Counted from the first letter of the stretch, positions 10,325 to 20,389 are shown. The stretch is DNA of 64,000 bases from Enchytraeus crypticus (GCA_905160935.1 CAJHZI010000200.1:639001-703000); one strand, 5' to 3'. Notes: generated by a model not told the origin, from the letters alone. A program made the numbers and translations.

Positions 10325-10575
10325 TTTAAATTACATTATAAAATTTTATAACGTAATTTCATTTTAGAAAACTTATTAATCTATAATAATTGGAGTCTGA
10401 CCATCGGATGTTAGGTACGTCACTCTATCGGAAAGTATCGTAACATACATATGACTATGTTCTGGAACATTTTCACTAAATTTAAAATTAAGTTTCGTAT
10501 TCATAACATCAGATTTGACTTTTTCACTCTGACGTCGTACATCGAAGATTACAAGTGGAAATAGCTTTTTGTAAC

Positions 10576-12025
10576 TGTCAGGCGCGGATTAATAGCTGCT
10601 TGATATTATTATGGATGTTTTGCTTATATTTCAAAACTACAGGGCATTTATATGTCTCTTGGTAGCACTGTGATTATATTTTGCTAGCATTGTAATATAG
10701 ACTGTATTATTGCGCGTGTTTGTTTACTTGTGTTACTGGATACCTTTAGTGGTGTTCTTCCGTGTCGCTACTTATATTTGTTATTAGCGGTGATACGCCG
10801 TGTTTGAATTTTAGACTCTTCCACGCTCGGTTTTATGAAGATAACTTGTAACTTAGAAATGTTTTAAGTTTTAAACCTTTTGTTTCTATTATTTTGACTT
10901 TTCATAAGTGTTAACTTTATTAAAGAAGTAACTGAATTTTATTTAATAATGACCGAGCGTAGGAAGGCGCTAGGAGTCTTTGTCTGTGTTAAGCCATATT
11001 TTCGAATATGTAAGTATGTGTGGTATGTTTGCCCCTAATTGTGTATCAGAGAAAAGCACCCAGTGGTAATTTCTTCCTCCTAGTCTCATTAGTGTTGGTG
11101 ACAATTTATTTGCCAGTGGTGAAGTCTGTTTGTGTTGTGCAGTAACTCAAGTGATATTTCGAACCCTATTGAGAGAGGGTTAGAGCTAACACCCTTGACT
11201 GGGGTAGACTCTATTGTAAATTTATGTGTGGCTTAGTACCAGGAATTAAAAAGAGAGGGTACGTGAGGCCTTAGTGAAATTACCAGGTGTGGCTTGTTTT
11301 CTAGAGGTTCTTGTTTACAAGGTATAAAAAGCGGCTAAACCGTTTCAAGACATAGAGACAATAAATAGCCTGGGTAAAGTTAAACAGAGTTAGTGTAGTG
11401 TGAGTAATTAATTAAATCCTTGGGATTTAGAAACAGACGGCAAATTCTTTAGTTAAGTCCATGAGTGACGACTCATTGTGTGGAGGAATAGATTAAAGAC
11501 TGGTTACTAGGGGAATTCCACTGTGGTGAAGTTTTCTATATTATGATACACTGGTGCATAACATAACACATATATTAAGCACAGACAACATATGTCCTAG
11601 TGTGGAAGTATTGTTTAACGTCCCTTTCATATTTTGCTTTGACAGTATTTCGCCCGTGCTATTTAAAAGGCGATATAGTAATTTATGTACATCTTGGTTA
11701 TTGTTTATTTATTTATTTAAATTATTATTATTAATTATTATTAATTTGACTGTAAATTATTTATTCATTCACGTCGTTTAATTTGTTATAGTTTCTGGCA
11801 CGTTGTATATTTTGTTTTATTCATAATAAAACATTAATTAAGGAATTGATATTCCTTTAATTAATTAGTAATTCATGCAGTTTGTCTGAATACTTCTTAG
11901 CGTAGGTATTTAAATAGATGAGACACTGAACGTTTCATAAGCTCTCCTGTCATTTGTTTGGCTGATCTGAGATTTGAACCTGGTCCAGGACTTTGTTAAT
12001 ATTCTCATATATTTTCATCCTGACA
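10576..12025 (+). mobile_element. Solo LTR inserted in the MCP gene
   Basis: The 1450-bp block begins TGTCAGG and ends CCTGACA, the short inverted ends expected of an LTR. It is bordered by GTAAC (10571-10575) and GTAAT (12026-12030), a 5-bp target duplication with one change. Removing the insert and one repeat leaves the capsid frame continuous. A TATA box lies at 11323-11330 and AATAAA-type signals at about 11361 and 11826, fitting U3-R-U5. No internal retroelement genes follow, so it is a solo LTR of an unidentified retrotransposon. A partial inverted copy lies at 5430-5997. Confidence 0.85.
11323..11330 (+). promoter_or_regulatory. Putative LTR TATA box
   Basis: TATAAAAA sits about 750 bases into the LTR and about 700 from its 3' end. 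This is a plausible core promoter, assigned by position and motif only. Confidence 0.5.
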
Positions 12026-13241
12026 GTAATTCGTCATATCGATCTGTGTACCTCCAATTAAATGATTAAAACCAAAGTGTTCTTTCTTAAATTCATCTGC
12101 CATAGCGCAGAAATCTACATAGTCATTTGTAGCAAAGTTTATTCTCGGTTCATCTACAGGATATCTCTGATCATTCAATTCAACAAAAGCACTCGTCAAG
12201 TTAAGGTGATCCAACACAGCTGGATTTTGTTTCTGTGTTCTTGATTTGTCAGTTTAAAATCAAACAATTATCCATCTAGGCTTTTTCATTCCAGCGTCTC
12301 TATTGATCATCCATTCAAATTCCTGCACATCTCGTGTAACTGTAGTATGTTGGACAGTTCTTCTGCTAAAACTTATTGGAATTTTCCTTTTACTTACAAC
12401 AGACTCTCGCAGTGAAGTTATCATTTCAGCTGACGGTTTTATTCTTGTTACCATCCACCTAATATCCGTTAGTGAAACTTTACCTTCAAAACCGTTAGTC
12501 GCTTTATGAATTGCTGATGTGTCAGGCGTTCTAGTGAACCTCAACGTATGCCGTAAATTGTAAAGTACTTTGTTATAATCGGAAAATCCAAATAGATGTG
12601 AAAATGGAATGTTGAATGAAAATTGGCCTGGTGCATCGTTGTTCATGGGAAGTTGTCGACGAATCGCAAATCCTTAATTGTAATCTGGATTGTCTTGCGT
12701 TGTAAAATGATTGGCAACAATGGCTGCGCCAGCTGCAACTGCTGGAGATTGTCTATATTTGGAGGATACTGCGCCGACATTTGTGTCTTTTCTCCAACAT
12801 TGATTCAATCCCGCACTACTATTGAAATCGTCAGGATAAGACAAATAACCCAACATTGACGTAGTCTGTCCTGGAAAGTGTAATGATTCAATTGATTTAG
12901 ACCCTAGATCGTACTCAATAATAGAAAAGAGGTATGGAATAGCATTATTAATGAAAGCTATTTGAGCTGTTGCATCATAGGCGGCATTGTTATTATCATT
13001 TCTCAGTATTCTTCCCTTAATTTTAAGAAAGCTCTTAGATATGTTGTAATACGAATTACTTGCAGGTATATCAATTTCAATAACATTAGAGTTATCATTA
13101 AAACCAGCTTTAGTCTGTGGAATAAAAGAGGAGTATTGAAAACTTTCTACACTATTGTCAACAATTATTGACGATGGTTGTGTGAAAATTTCGTTTGGCA
13201 CGTCAGTTTCCATTTTATACATATGTAATAATAATTTTAAA

Positions 13242-13535
13242 CTAGAATCGTTTTAATCCGCTGCCCTTTTTTAATTGTTCTAATATCTGTTCCTATTCTG
13301 GAGTTAGACGACTATTTTTGCTTTTTTCGTTGGCTATCTTTCTAATGAGTGCTTTACTACCCTCTGTCATTCCGAATGCCGCAATATCACCTACTGCTCC
13401 TAGCATTGGCTTTGCAATTAAATCTTTATTCTGATAGACGTACGAACCGAAACCTTTCAGTGAATCGACAAATCCCCGTCCATGTACCAGAGTTTATTTT
13501 GAACTGTATGCTTTGCATTTCTCTTTGACTATCAT
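13242..13535 (-). pseudogene. Small Polinton protein with KGSG-type C-terminus
   Basis: An ATG at 13533-13535 starts a frame that runs through TAA (13494-13496) and TAG (13293-13295) to a final TAG at 13242. Visible blocks are HGRGFVDSLKGFGSYVY, KPMLGAVGDIAAFG and EGSKALIRKIANEK. Small glycine/alanine-rich proteins of this pattern sit next to the capsid genes in other Polintons; their role is unknown to me. Two in-frame stops suggest a dead gene. Confidence 0.65.
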
Positions 13536-13558
13536 TTTTACAAAGAACAATATAATTT

Positions 13559-14290
13559 TTAATTAGAATTTTCTCTAAATAGTAATACAATTGTAAGTCT
13601 TTCACCCATCAGATCGATAAGTTTGTTGTCTTGATCGGTCAGCCGCAGTTTTATGCTATCAATTTCTTGTTTTTTAACTATTGGTAAAAATATCAATTCA
13701 GGAGTAGGATCCTCTATTATCTTATAGCCTGGATTTACTCTTTGGGTGAACCTATGAATCACATTAGATTTATTTCCATTAAGATAGCTACCAGTAGCAA
13801 TATCGCAATCGACTTGTATCGAATTGACTTTTTCTATATGTATTATATTTGGAGTTTGATGAATTCCTTGTGTCAGTTTTTCATTGGTGAAGCCGAGAGT
13901 AGTCCCTATTGAATTTTTCAATCCGAAATCCATCATGTACTTTTCGTGTGATATAGTCAAAATTGCTCTGAAAATTAAATGACTTATATTTATATAATAT
14001 TTCTCATTTATTGAATCGTAGTCGCCGTTTGCCTGCATTACCCTTTGAATCGCTGCGTTAATATCTCTTAATTCGTAAGCTCCCTTTGAAAGCGTGATGA
14101 TTTTCCAAGTATTTCCATCATCGGTGGAATATTTAAATTTATTGTTGGCCTCCGTGATGTTTGGTATTGAATTGTACGTCTGCAGAGATATAAATGCTAC
14201 TCCGTACTTTCTGTCAGAATCCAATCTTATTGGAGGATATAGATATGTAGTGAAATCTGTTGATGTGCTCGACAGAGTTAATTTCCCCAT
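13559..14290 (-). CDS. Penton-like minor capsid protein (single jelly roll)
   Basis: An intact 243-residue frame from ATG at 14288-14290. It matches the Polinton/adintovirus minor capsid pattern: MGKLTLSSTSTDFTTYLYPP, VAFISLQTYNSIPNITEANN, GAYELRDINAAIQ, TTLGFTNEKL and, near the C-terminus, GERLTIVLLFRE. It would occupy the capsid vertices. It is one of the few genes here without a stop or shift, though it lies between broken genes. The gene is directly upstream of the small protein and MCP on the same strand, as in related elements. Confidence 0.85.
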   Translation of the reverse strand: MGKLTLSSTSTDFTTYLYPPIRLDSDRKYGVAFISLQTYNSIPNITEANNKFKYSTDDGNTWKIITLSKGAYELRDINAAIQRVMQANGDYDSINEKYYINISHLIFRAILTISHEKYMMDFGLKNSIGTTLGFTNEKLTQGIHQTPNIIHIEKVNSIQVDCDIATGSYLNGNKSNVIHRFTQRVNPGYKIIEDPTPELIFLPIVKKQEIDSIKLRLTDQDNKLIDLMGERLTIVLLFRENSN

Positions 14291-14302
14291 TTTTATATAA
14301 CT

Positions 14303-15151
14303 TTAAAATTTATATATATATATATCATCATATTCCCCCTTGGTGATTGTTCTAATGTTTAATAGTTCATCCAAAATACTAACTGCGGTATTATACACTC
14401 CAGTGTTTCCAGCTTGTAGAGCTGCAATAGTTTCATCCAGTAGACTAACCAATTGATCTGGGCTTTCATAAATTATAACCTGGTCTGTTTTAGGCCTACC
14501 TCTACCACGCTTTTGTTTACCGACAGGCATTACAAGCTTTCTCTTCTTTTTCTTCTTTAATCCTTCGCCGACGTTCTCACTCTCTGCTTTTACTTTAGTC
14601 AATATGCTCTTGTACTTTTTCAGTGTTTTCTGTTGAGATTCGCATATCATTTTCTCAGCCACACTCTTTTTATTTCCCAAGAACTGCCCTATTCGTCTAT
14701 TATGTGTTTGAATCTCCTTCAATGTTGCTTCTATTTCATTGTTTTCATATACTTCGCTTGGAAGCTTCAGGTAGAGTAGATCTAGATTCTCTTGATCACT
14801 TTCATTGAGATTCTTGTCTTAATTAATAATTATAGGATCTTTCTTTGGTGTGGATTCTCGTTCAGGAATTGGCGAATCATAAAATGGCATTGCCTGTATA
14901 GCCTCTCTCTGATTAGTTGCACGCATCAATTCATTAGTAAAGGGAACTAAAAGATCACTCAAGTTTTGTCTACCGTCGACAATCTTATGTTCTAGAGTTT
15001 TAGCTGTCTCTCTTGTAGAATCAATTAACGGTTTGAATAATTTTGCTTGGCTCTCGTATACCTGCTGATTGTCAAGTATGTCATTCCGATACATTTGTTT
15101 GGCTTCGTTCTTGGCTTTAATAAACCGGCTAATATCAAACTCCTTCATCAT
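14303..15151 (-). pseudogene. Polinton coiled-coil / AT-hook protein with one in-frame stop
   Basis: ATG at 15149-15151 starts MMKEFDISRFIKAKNEAKQ and a helical region (ENLSD-like LVPFTNELMRATNQ, PFYDSPIPE). A TAA at 14819-14821 interrupts it. The same frame continues with DKNLNESDQENLDLLYLKLP, NRRIGQFLGNKKS, a lysine tract and the AT-hook KRGRGRPKT, ending at 14303. Both halves match one conserved Polinton protein, so I read this as one gene with a nonsense mutation and not two genes. It may bind the element's DNA. Confidence 0.75.
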
Positions 15152-15159
15152 TTATTAGA

Positions 15160-15300
15160 TACGTAAAATTGTTTATTATGTATTTTGATGTATTTTTATA
15201 TATTTTGATGTATTATTATGTATTATTATGTATTATTAGGTATTATTATGTATTTTTAGGTATTATCGAGTATTTTAGGTATTTTTAGGTACTGTTCAGG
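15160..15300. repeat. TATTATGTATT-type degenerate tandem repeat
   Basis: Between two minus-strand genes, short units such as TATTATGTATTATTATG and GTATTTTTAGG repeat about ten times. This is probably simple-sequence expansion of an intergenic spacer, running into the 3' end of the ATPase gene. Confidence 0.7.
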
Positions 15301-15996
15301 TATGTAACTTACATTATAATTTAAAATATCACGACCACATTCAGGTTCTTCCCAAAGATTTATTACAATATATCCATGCTTTCTTGTCCACGCTTCCTTA
15401 CATATTTTTTTAAGCTCTTGAAACGTCATATCACCGCTTACGTGTGTATCATAGAAATATTTCAGCGTCTTCTCATCTTGATGAAACAATATAAAAATGT
15501 TTGCATTTTGACGTATGCCATGCTTCTTCAGTTGATGTACGCTCTGACATAGGTAGAATACATTTACATTATTGTGTCTACCTTGACAAAAATAATCAAT
15601 CATGACTTTCTGATCTTCATTCATAACATCATCAAAAGTTACAACGTGAGTTTTATTTCTATCGAGTTGAGATGGGTGAACAATTTCCACGTCAGGATTG
15701 TGAAAAGTAACAATATCATAATTTGTTTTAAATTTCATTTTTGATTCATCATTACAAAGTCTAAGATATTCGTATGCGTCTTGATATGGCGTCGTTGTGT
15801 GTACCATTATATTGTTGTAATACACGAATTTGCCTATTATAAAATCCATCTAATCCGACTTAGTTTTACCACATCCACTACTGCCTGCTATTATCATTCT
15901 TATATGTGTAGGAAATATGTCCTGACGTTTCTTTTCGTAGTTTGTACCAATAATTTCCTGATACTTTTTTGAATAATCAATACCCGAGTCTACCAT
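15256..15996 (-). pseudogene. ATP: Genome-packaging ATPase (FtsK/HerA type), one in-frame stop
   Basis: ATG at 15994-15996 begins a frame with the Walker A motif IIAGSSGCGKT. A TAG at 15850-15852 follows seven codons after it. The same frame continues with MDFIIGKFVYYNN, the Walker B-like HVVTFDDVMNE and the sensor-like region NVNVFYLCQSVHQLKKHGIR. Family members pump DNA into the capsid. Only the single stop separates the P-loop from the rest. Confidence 0.88.
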
Positions 15997-16012
15997 TTTT
16001 ATGTATTAGTTA

Positions 16013-16475
16013 TTATTTTAAATAGTTTCTCTCGTATAATTCATTTAATATATCGGTAAATTTAGATCCATTATTAAGTTTATATAGCACGTAAATGCAG
16101 TAATGACCACAGATGACTTCGCTCGGTGGTTTAATTTTGAATGTGTTGTTATAATAATTTTCTTTTCCTTTATAATAATTTTGAACATCTAAAGGAGGCA
16201 CGAAACCGTAGGTATCAAAATATAAAACATTTGCCATTTTTTCTGTAGACGCATGTCCAATGTGTTCCGTCTCCTGAACTAGCGTCAATATTAAGAATTA
16301 GACATTCGTTATTATTAATTGATCCTTTCTATTCATCACGCATGCATACACCTTTGAAATTTCTTATATTCAACTCTTTGCATTTTTCTATTATATCAAA
16401 GTTACTCAGCGGTTTAATGGTTTTGAACCATTTTAGAAATTGGGGGAAGCCTGCCTCTATGCCTCCCCCTGTCTT
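16013..16475 (-). pseudogene. PRO: Adenain-type capsid maturation protease, broken
   Basis: Adenovirus-type cysteine proteases cut capsid precursors. The N-terminal part (about 16475-16330) contains PLSNFDIIEKCKELNI and NFKGVCMRDE, then a TAG at 16329-16331. The histidine block GDGTHWTCVY is at about 16240-16270. A frameshift near 16225 precedes LYFDTYGFVPP and the catalytic cysteine in ICGHYCIYVLYKL (about 16080-16115). The start is unclear. One stop plus one frameshift indicate a pseudogene. Confidence 0.85.
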
Positions 16476-16514
16476 TGAAAAAAAAACTCCTGATCCTGTT
16501 CTCTGTAGATATAA

Positions 16515-17042
16515 TCAATTACCCCATTGAGCTCCTTTCAAATTCTTGACACATCCACCGAGTCCAAATTTCTTCAATGCATTTGATAGCGTTTTACGTA
16601 CAACGGCGATTGGAGCTATTGCGTCACTGATTAAGCCTGCGCCGAGTTGTTGCTTGGTTATGTTTTCCAATTCTCGATTATGTCTCTTCAATTCATTTGT
16701 CTGTCTAGTCGAGTTTACTGCCGAGCTAATTCCACCTGCCAATCCACATATTGCTCTCACGATGGCGGGAATGGCTGCTGCCAACAGCGGCAGTAATCCT
16801 CCATTCTTTTTCATGTACTTTAATTGTGCTCTGCTCAGACACAATTCTATTCCAGACGTCGCCTTTTTTATTTGATTAATTTGAGTTTGGGTTAGAGGAA
16901 GATTCACATTAGATTGCACATTACCTGATAAATTCTTTTTTGATATTCGTATATTAACCTCTCTATCACGATCGCACGCGCTCTTTAGTTTTTGAACCTG
17001 ACCTTTAGTCAACATTACACCATAGCTTGTATACTTTGGCAT
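16515..17042 (-). CDS. Polinton-conserved repeat/hydrophobic protein
   Basis: An intact 175-residue frame from ATG at 17040-17042. It shows two related units, VMLTKGQVQKLKSA and LPLTQTQINQIKKAT, a third, CLSRAQLKYMKKNGG, then a hydrophobic glycine/alanine segment (LLPLLAAAIPAIVRAI...LAGGISSAV) and a polar helix (ELKRHNRELENITKQ). This protein is common in Polintons of invertebrates and adintoviruses, next to the protease. A virion core or membrane-active role has been suggested for similar proteins but I cannot show it. Confidence 0.75.
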   Translation of the reverse strand: MPKYTSYGVMLTKGQVQKLKSACDRDREVNIRISKKNLSGNVQSNVNLPLTQTQINQIKKATSGIELCLSRAQLKYMKKNGGLLPLLAAAIPAIVRAICGLAGGISSAVNSTRQTNELKRHNRELENITKQQLGAGLISDAIAPIAVVRKTLSNALKKFGLGGCVKNLKGAQWGN

Positions 17043-17075
17043 TTTTATATAACATTTAATTTTTTATTATATAAA

Positions 17076-17984
17076 ATGAGTACTATATCGAAAACTGGCG
17101 GTAGTAAATCACATTCAAGTACTGGTGATTTGATGAAGCATGTATACTCAGTTTTCAGGTCTATTGTCAATCTCTATGATAAACTCGACAGTATAAAAGT
17201 TGACAAAACTGGAGGAGAAATCACTGGAGACATTAATATGAGCAATAATAGAATTTTAAATGTTAAACACCCTCCAGAAACCGATGCGAAGGTCATCACA
17301 AAGGGGTACTGCGATCGTTATATTAACAAATTTGGTGAACATTTGAGAGTAGACATATTAAAAGAAGTAGAACAAAACGTAGTAGCCAATGACTTTGCTC
17401 TACAAAACAATATTGTTACGAAACTCAGTGTGAATGGTGGTTCAATGAACGGAGATCTAGATATGAAGCATAATTTAATTTTTAATGTCGGTTTCCCAAG
17501 TGAAATGTATGATGCGATAAACAAAAAGTATCATGAGATTGCGAGCATGAAAGATAATGTTGATTTGAAGAAATTAATGGCTATTTGTTTTCACGTATTG
17601 GCCATTATATCAAAATATTCCATAGAACAAGGCCAACGAATTAAATAAGGTGAAATATTTCTTAGGAGATATAATCATTTGGAAAGTCTTACCTTAGAAT
17701 ATAGTAAATTATATGATAGCGAAGAAATATATTCTGACGTTCTTTCAATTTACGCGACTGATTTGAAATATTTACTTATTGCAGTAATTGAAGAACTACC
17801 GAGAAATATGTTTGGTGATTTGGAAATAAATTTAGTTCGTGCTAATTTAATAGCAACACCTCAAGAGGGTACACCTTTAATGAAAATTAGGCGATTTATT
17901 TCAAAACTTCTAAGAGATCTTAGACCCAGGTGGAAAGAATTTAGACTTGAAATTAATATTACGAAAAAATTTTACGTTTGTTGA
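17076..17984 (+). pseudogene. Tail-fibre-like Polinton protein with in-frame TAA
   Basis: I choose the ATG at 17076 because the upstream part of the open frame overlaps the start of the neighbouring gene. The protein has two fibre-type repeats, GGEITGDINMSNNRILNVK and GGSMNGDLDMKHNLIFNVG, each followed by a D-A-x-x-K block, as in phage tail-fibre shaft repeats. A TAA at 17646-17648 ends the first 190 residues. The same frame stays open to 17984 (ALIAVIEELP-like, KIRRFISKLLRDLRPRWKEF). The two parts are either one gene with a nonsense mutation or a natural end plus an unrelated tail. Confidence 0.7.
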
Positions 17985-18103
17985 TTTAGGATTTCATTAC
18001 GTTTCAGATTCTCTGCTAGTGAAATTTGTGATGTAATCGTAGTCGTTAAGCGTAGCCGTAAATTGCAATATTTAAATTTGTTAATAAATGTATTAACAAA
18101 TTT

Positions 18104-18508
18104 TTATGCGAATTCAGAAATAATCTGATTATAGGCTGGCTCGGTAAGATTTCCGTTACAACTGACAACAAAATCAAATCTTTCCTTAAGTTTATTTAAT
18201 TTTTCAATTTCTGCATTTAATTTATTATTTTTATCCTGCAAATTGAACTTGAGTCTGATTGATGTCAGTAATGCACTCGTAATTGAAAGTATGGTAATAA
18301 CCAAACCGGGAAAACCTACTATTGTCGACAAACCTCCTAGCACAGTTGAAACTGTAACAGAAGACAAAGTGCACATGTAGTACAAAATTTTGGTATTTTT
18401 TCGCTTTCGTTTTAACTTATAAACAATGCTCCGCCTCTCTTCAAGTTTTCTAGTTAAAAACGCTTTCACTTTGCTGGAAATCGACGTACCATCTACCGTA
18501 TCTGTCAT
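18104..18508 (-). CDS. Polinton two-helix membrane protein
   Basis: I use the ATG at 18506-18508 (MTDTVDGTSISSKVKAFL), because family members begin there; an upstream ATG at 18526 is in frame. A basic segment, KLKRKRKNTK, precedes two hydrophobic stretches (SSVTVSTVLGGLSTIVGFPG and LVITILSITSALLTSI), then a coiled coil, NKLNAEIEKLNKLKERFD, and a conserved VVSCNGNLTE. The frame is intact. The function is unknown; a small viral membrane protein is plausible. Confidence 0.75.
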   Translation of the reverse strand: MTDTVDGTSISSKVKAFLTRKLEERRSIVYKLKRKRKNTKILYYMCTLSSVTVSTVLGGLSTIVGFPGLVITILSITSALLTSIRLKFNLQDKNNKLNAEIEKLNKLKERFDFVVSCNGNLTEPAYNQIISEFA

Positions 18509-18624
18509 TTTTATTATGTTTAACAATTTTTTTAATTAAAAATTTTTCGAGTGCTGCTGCACTTTCAATATTTACTAGCATGAAAATTTATTTTGGTTTA
18601 AATTAATTTTCTTATGTATACAAA

Positions 18625-19038
18625 ATGAAATACTCAGACACCGAATTGATACAAATCTTGAACAATGCCGGAATCAAGCCAGCTGCTAAAGCTCGATATA
18701 GAGAGTTGCTATTTACTACGCTTGAAAATGGACTAGTGAATGTGGATCCAGCAATGGAAGAAGAAGAGACTAAAAGAAAAAGAGGAAGACCTAGAAAATA
18801 TCTACCCAAAGAAGTTGATCCTAACAAGGTGATAGCCCCAAAGCATGAATACTTGAGAACTATAAGGAAGAAACCTAGACCTGTAAGATTAGAGAATACC
18901 ATCACTGGTGAATTTATCGACTTCAAGTCGATGTATAAAGCCGCTAAGGAAACTAAACATGATCTAAATTTCTTTAAAATAAACGAAGGAAAGATTGTTG
19001 ATGGATGTTATAAAGTTATAATGTGTGTGAATGATTGA
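18625..19038 (+). CDS. AT-hook protein of Polinton, NUMOD1-like C-terminus
   Basis: An intact 137-residue frame: MKYSDTELIQILNNAGIKPA, then an acidic stretch, the AT-hook KRKRGRPRKYLPKE, and a C-terminal block TITGEFIDFKSMYKAAKETK. That last block resembles the NUMOD1 DNA-binding helix found near homing nucleases. It is probably a DNA-binding regulator of the element. It is divergent from the membrane-protein gene and is the last Polinton gene I can see. Confidence 0.75.
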   Translation: MKYSDTELIQILNNAGIKPAAKARYRELLFTTLENGLVNVDPAMEEEETKRKRGRPRKYLPKEVDPNKVIAPKHEYLRTIRKKPRPVRLENTITGEFIDFKSMYKAAKETKHDLNFFKINEGKIVDGCYKVIMCVND

Positions 19039-19950
19039 AAGTTTTAATAGTATATTTACTTTTGAAACAGTCGGCGCTCGTAATTGTGCTGACGAATCGA
19101 AACTGTCGGTTTTTCACCGCAGCGCATGACTCCTAGTCGTATGATAATTACGCCTCAAGCTATTTATAAGCGAATCGAAACTGGGTTTTTCCTATAGTTT
19201 CTATTCTCGGTCAAATGATTAAGAGAGTCATGGAAAGTTTTCAAGGTCGCGAGCTCGCGCGACTGTGCGTGGGCGTGCTTGATTTTACGCTTGCGTGTTA
19301 TATTATTAATAGGCTGTGCTATGCTTCAAACAAAAACTAGCCAGACAAGTAATTATCATACTACTTATAGTTCATTAAGATGAAGCCCAAAACTGAATGA
19401 GAAGTAGAATGAACAATCTACCGACTCGAAGACTCCCAGCCAGATAGAGAGTGTCCTTAATACAGGTTAATAAATGTGTTCATTGTTTTATCACACCCTT
19501 TGAAGTCGACCTAAGTTAGACTTCAAGTTAACGTCTTTGATCTTAATATGCATTATATAGATTCATTATATAGATTTGTTACAGTGTAACAAATTAACGT
19601 CTGAACAATTTTCAGTTTCGTACCGGGAGATTTTGTACTCAACTACATAAGGTTAGGATGTTTTACGAGAGTTGGAAAGTTGATTGTGGGAGTCTTTAGT
19701 AAAATCAAACAGATTTACAATTCGACGGAAGCAGCATCGTAAAACAATTAGACAATTTGCACTGAAACTACTACAACCGATTCGTTGTTCGGCCGGTGTC
19801 TCAATTAAACTTTTACTTTATTTAATCAGCCTACTCCTATGAATATCCTACTGATATAGTTTAGTGTTTACGAAGTTTAGCAAAGGTCGCCATTCGCGAA
19901 AATTGACTTAACAATAATTATCACGGTAATTTTTTTAAATTTTCAGTTCT
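19039..19950. other. Right flank of the Polinton, no gene
   Basis: The words CGAATCGAAACTG recur at about 19094 and 19172, so part of the element's terminal region may be here. I found no inverted partner on the left side. The rest holds no recognisable coding. Confidence 0.35.
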
Positions 19951-20089
19951 GCGAGCAGGAGGGACCCGGCCCAATTAGCAGGGGGGCCCGGCTCAATGGT
20001 GCCCCCCGACTACTGAGGAAGGCAACGGGAAACCAACTCAGAAGGCACATTTTTCCGAAGCTATAGGCTACTTAAGGTATGGATAAGGT

Positions 20090-20345
20090 ATAGACTTCGT
20101 GAAGGGATTAACTTGTTGACCTAAGGAATGCTCTTACGGAGGGAGAAAGCAGACTTTAAGTATGAATATATACCTTGAACCTGCCACTTGGCAGTGCACT
20201 GAAGAGAGAGAGAGAGAGAGAGAGAATGGGCAACTTGGATAAACAAGATAGTTTTCTCATTGAATGACGACCCTGCCCAGTATATGCTAGTCGAAGCTGA
20301 GGAAGGATCCACCTCGTCGTATGCAGAATCCCCCAAGTATACTAA
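20090..20345 (-). repeat. Dispersed repeat B (GGGGGATTCTGC family)
   Basis: A block that reads, in reverse, GGGGGATTCTGCATACGACG followed by CAGCTTCGACTAGC and TACTGGGCAGGG recurs near 26960-27120 and 55150-55265. Short open frames in these copies start with GDSAYDEV. A (GA)n run at 20203-20223 and the 3' end of the RTE-like LINE lie inside this stretch. Confidence 0.6.
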
Positions 20346-20389
20346 TATAGGAATAGGAATGTTCTAGATGATTTAAATATCAATTCCTA

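Larger units (their letters stand above)
10376..13213 (-). pseudogene. MCP: Major capsid protein (double jelly-roll hexon), split by an LTR
   Basis: The start ATG at 13211-13213 gives METDVPNEIFTQPSSII and a long N-terminal jelly roll (DNSNVIEIDIPASNSYYNIS, IPYLFSIIEYDLG). In-frame stops follow at 12674-12676, 12260-12262 and 12254-12256, with no frameshift between them. The gene is then interrupted by the LTR at 10576-12025. The C-terminal part resumes in the same frame at 10570-10376 (YKKLFPLVIFDVRRQSEK, TILSDRVTYLTSDG) and ends with TAA at 10376. This C-terminal block is typical of Polinton/adintovirus hexons. It would form the icosahedral shell if intact. Confidence 0.9.
5998..19038. mobile_element. 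Degenerate Maverick/Polinton (adintovirus-like) element
   Basis: Fourteen genes typical of Polintons lie side by side: protein-primed B-family polymerase, retrovirus-type integrase, major and minor capsid proteins, FtsK/HerA-type packaging ATPase, adenain-type protease, phospholipase A2-like protein, and several small conserved proteins. Polintons are self-synthesising integrated elements related to virophages and adintoviruses. Almost every gene carries a stop or frameshift and two genes carry insertions, so the copy is inactive. The N-terminal half of the polymerase and the left terminal inverted repeat are missing. I could not find a matched right terminal repeat beyond 19038. Confidence 0.95.

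Noticed and set aside
5430-12025. Inverted repeat 5430-5997 / 11458-12025 as Polinton terminal inverted repeats
   Set aside because: The right copy lies inside the capsid gene, has LTR-type ends and a target duplication, and Polinton genes continue beyond it.
9797-17984. Alternative genetic code or stop readthrough in the Polinton
   Set aside because: All three stop codons appear, together with frameshifts and insertions, and the intact genes end at ordinary stops.
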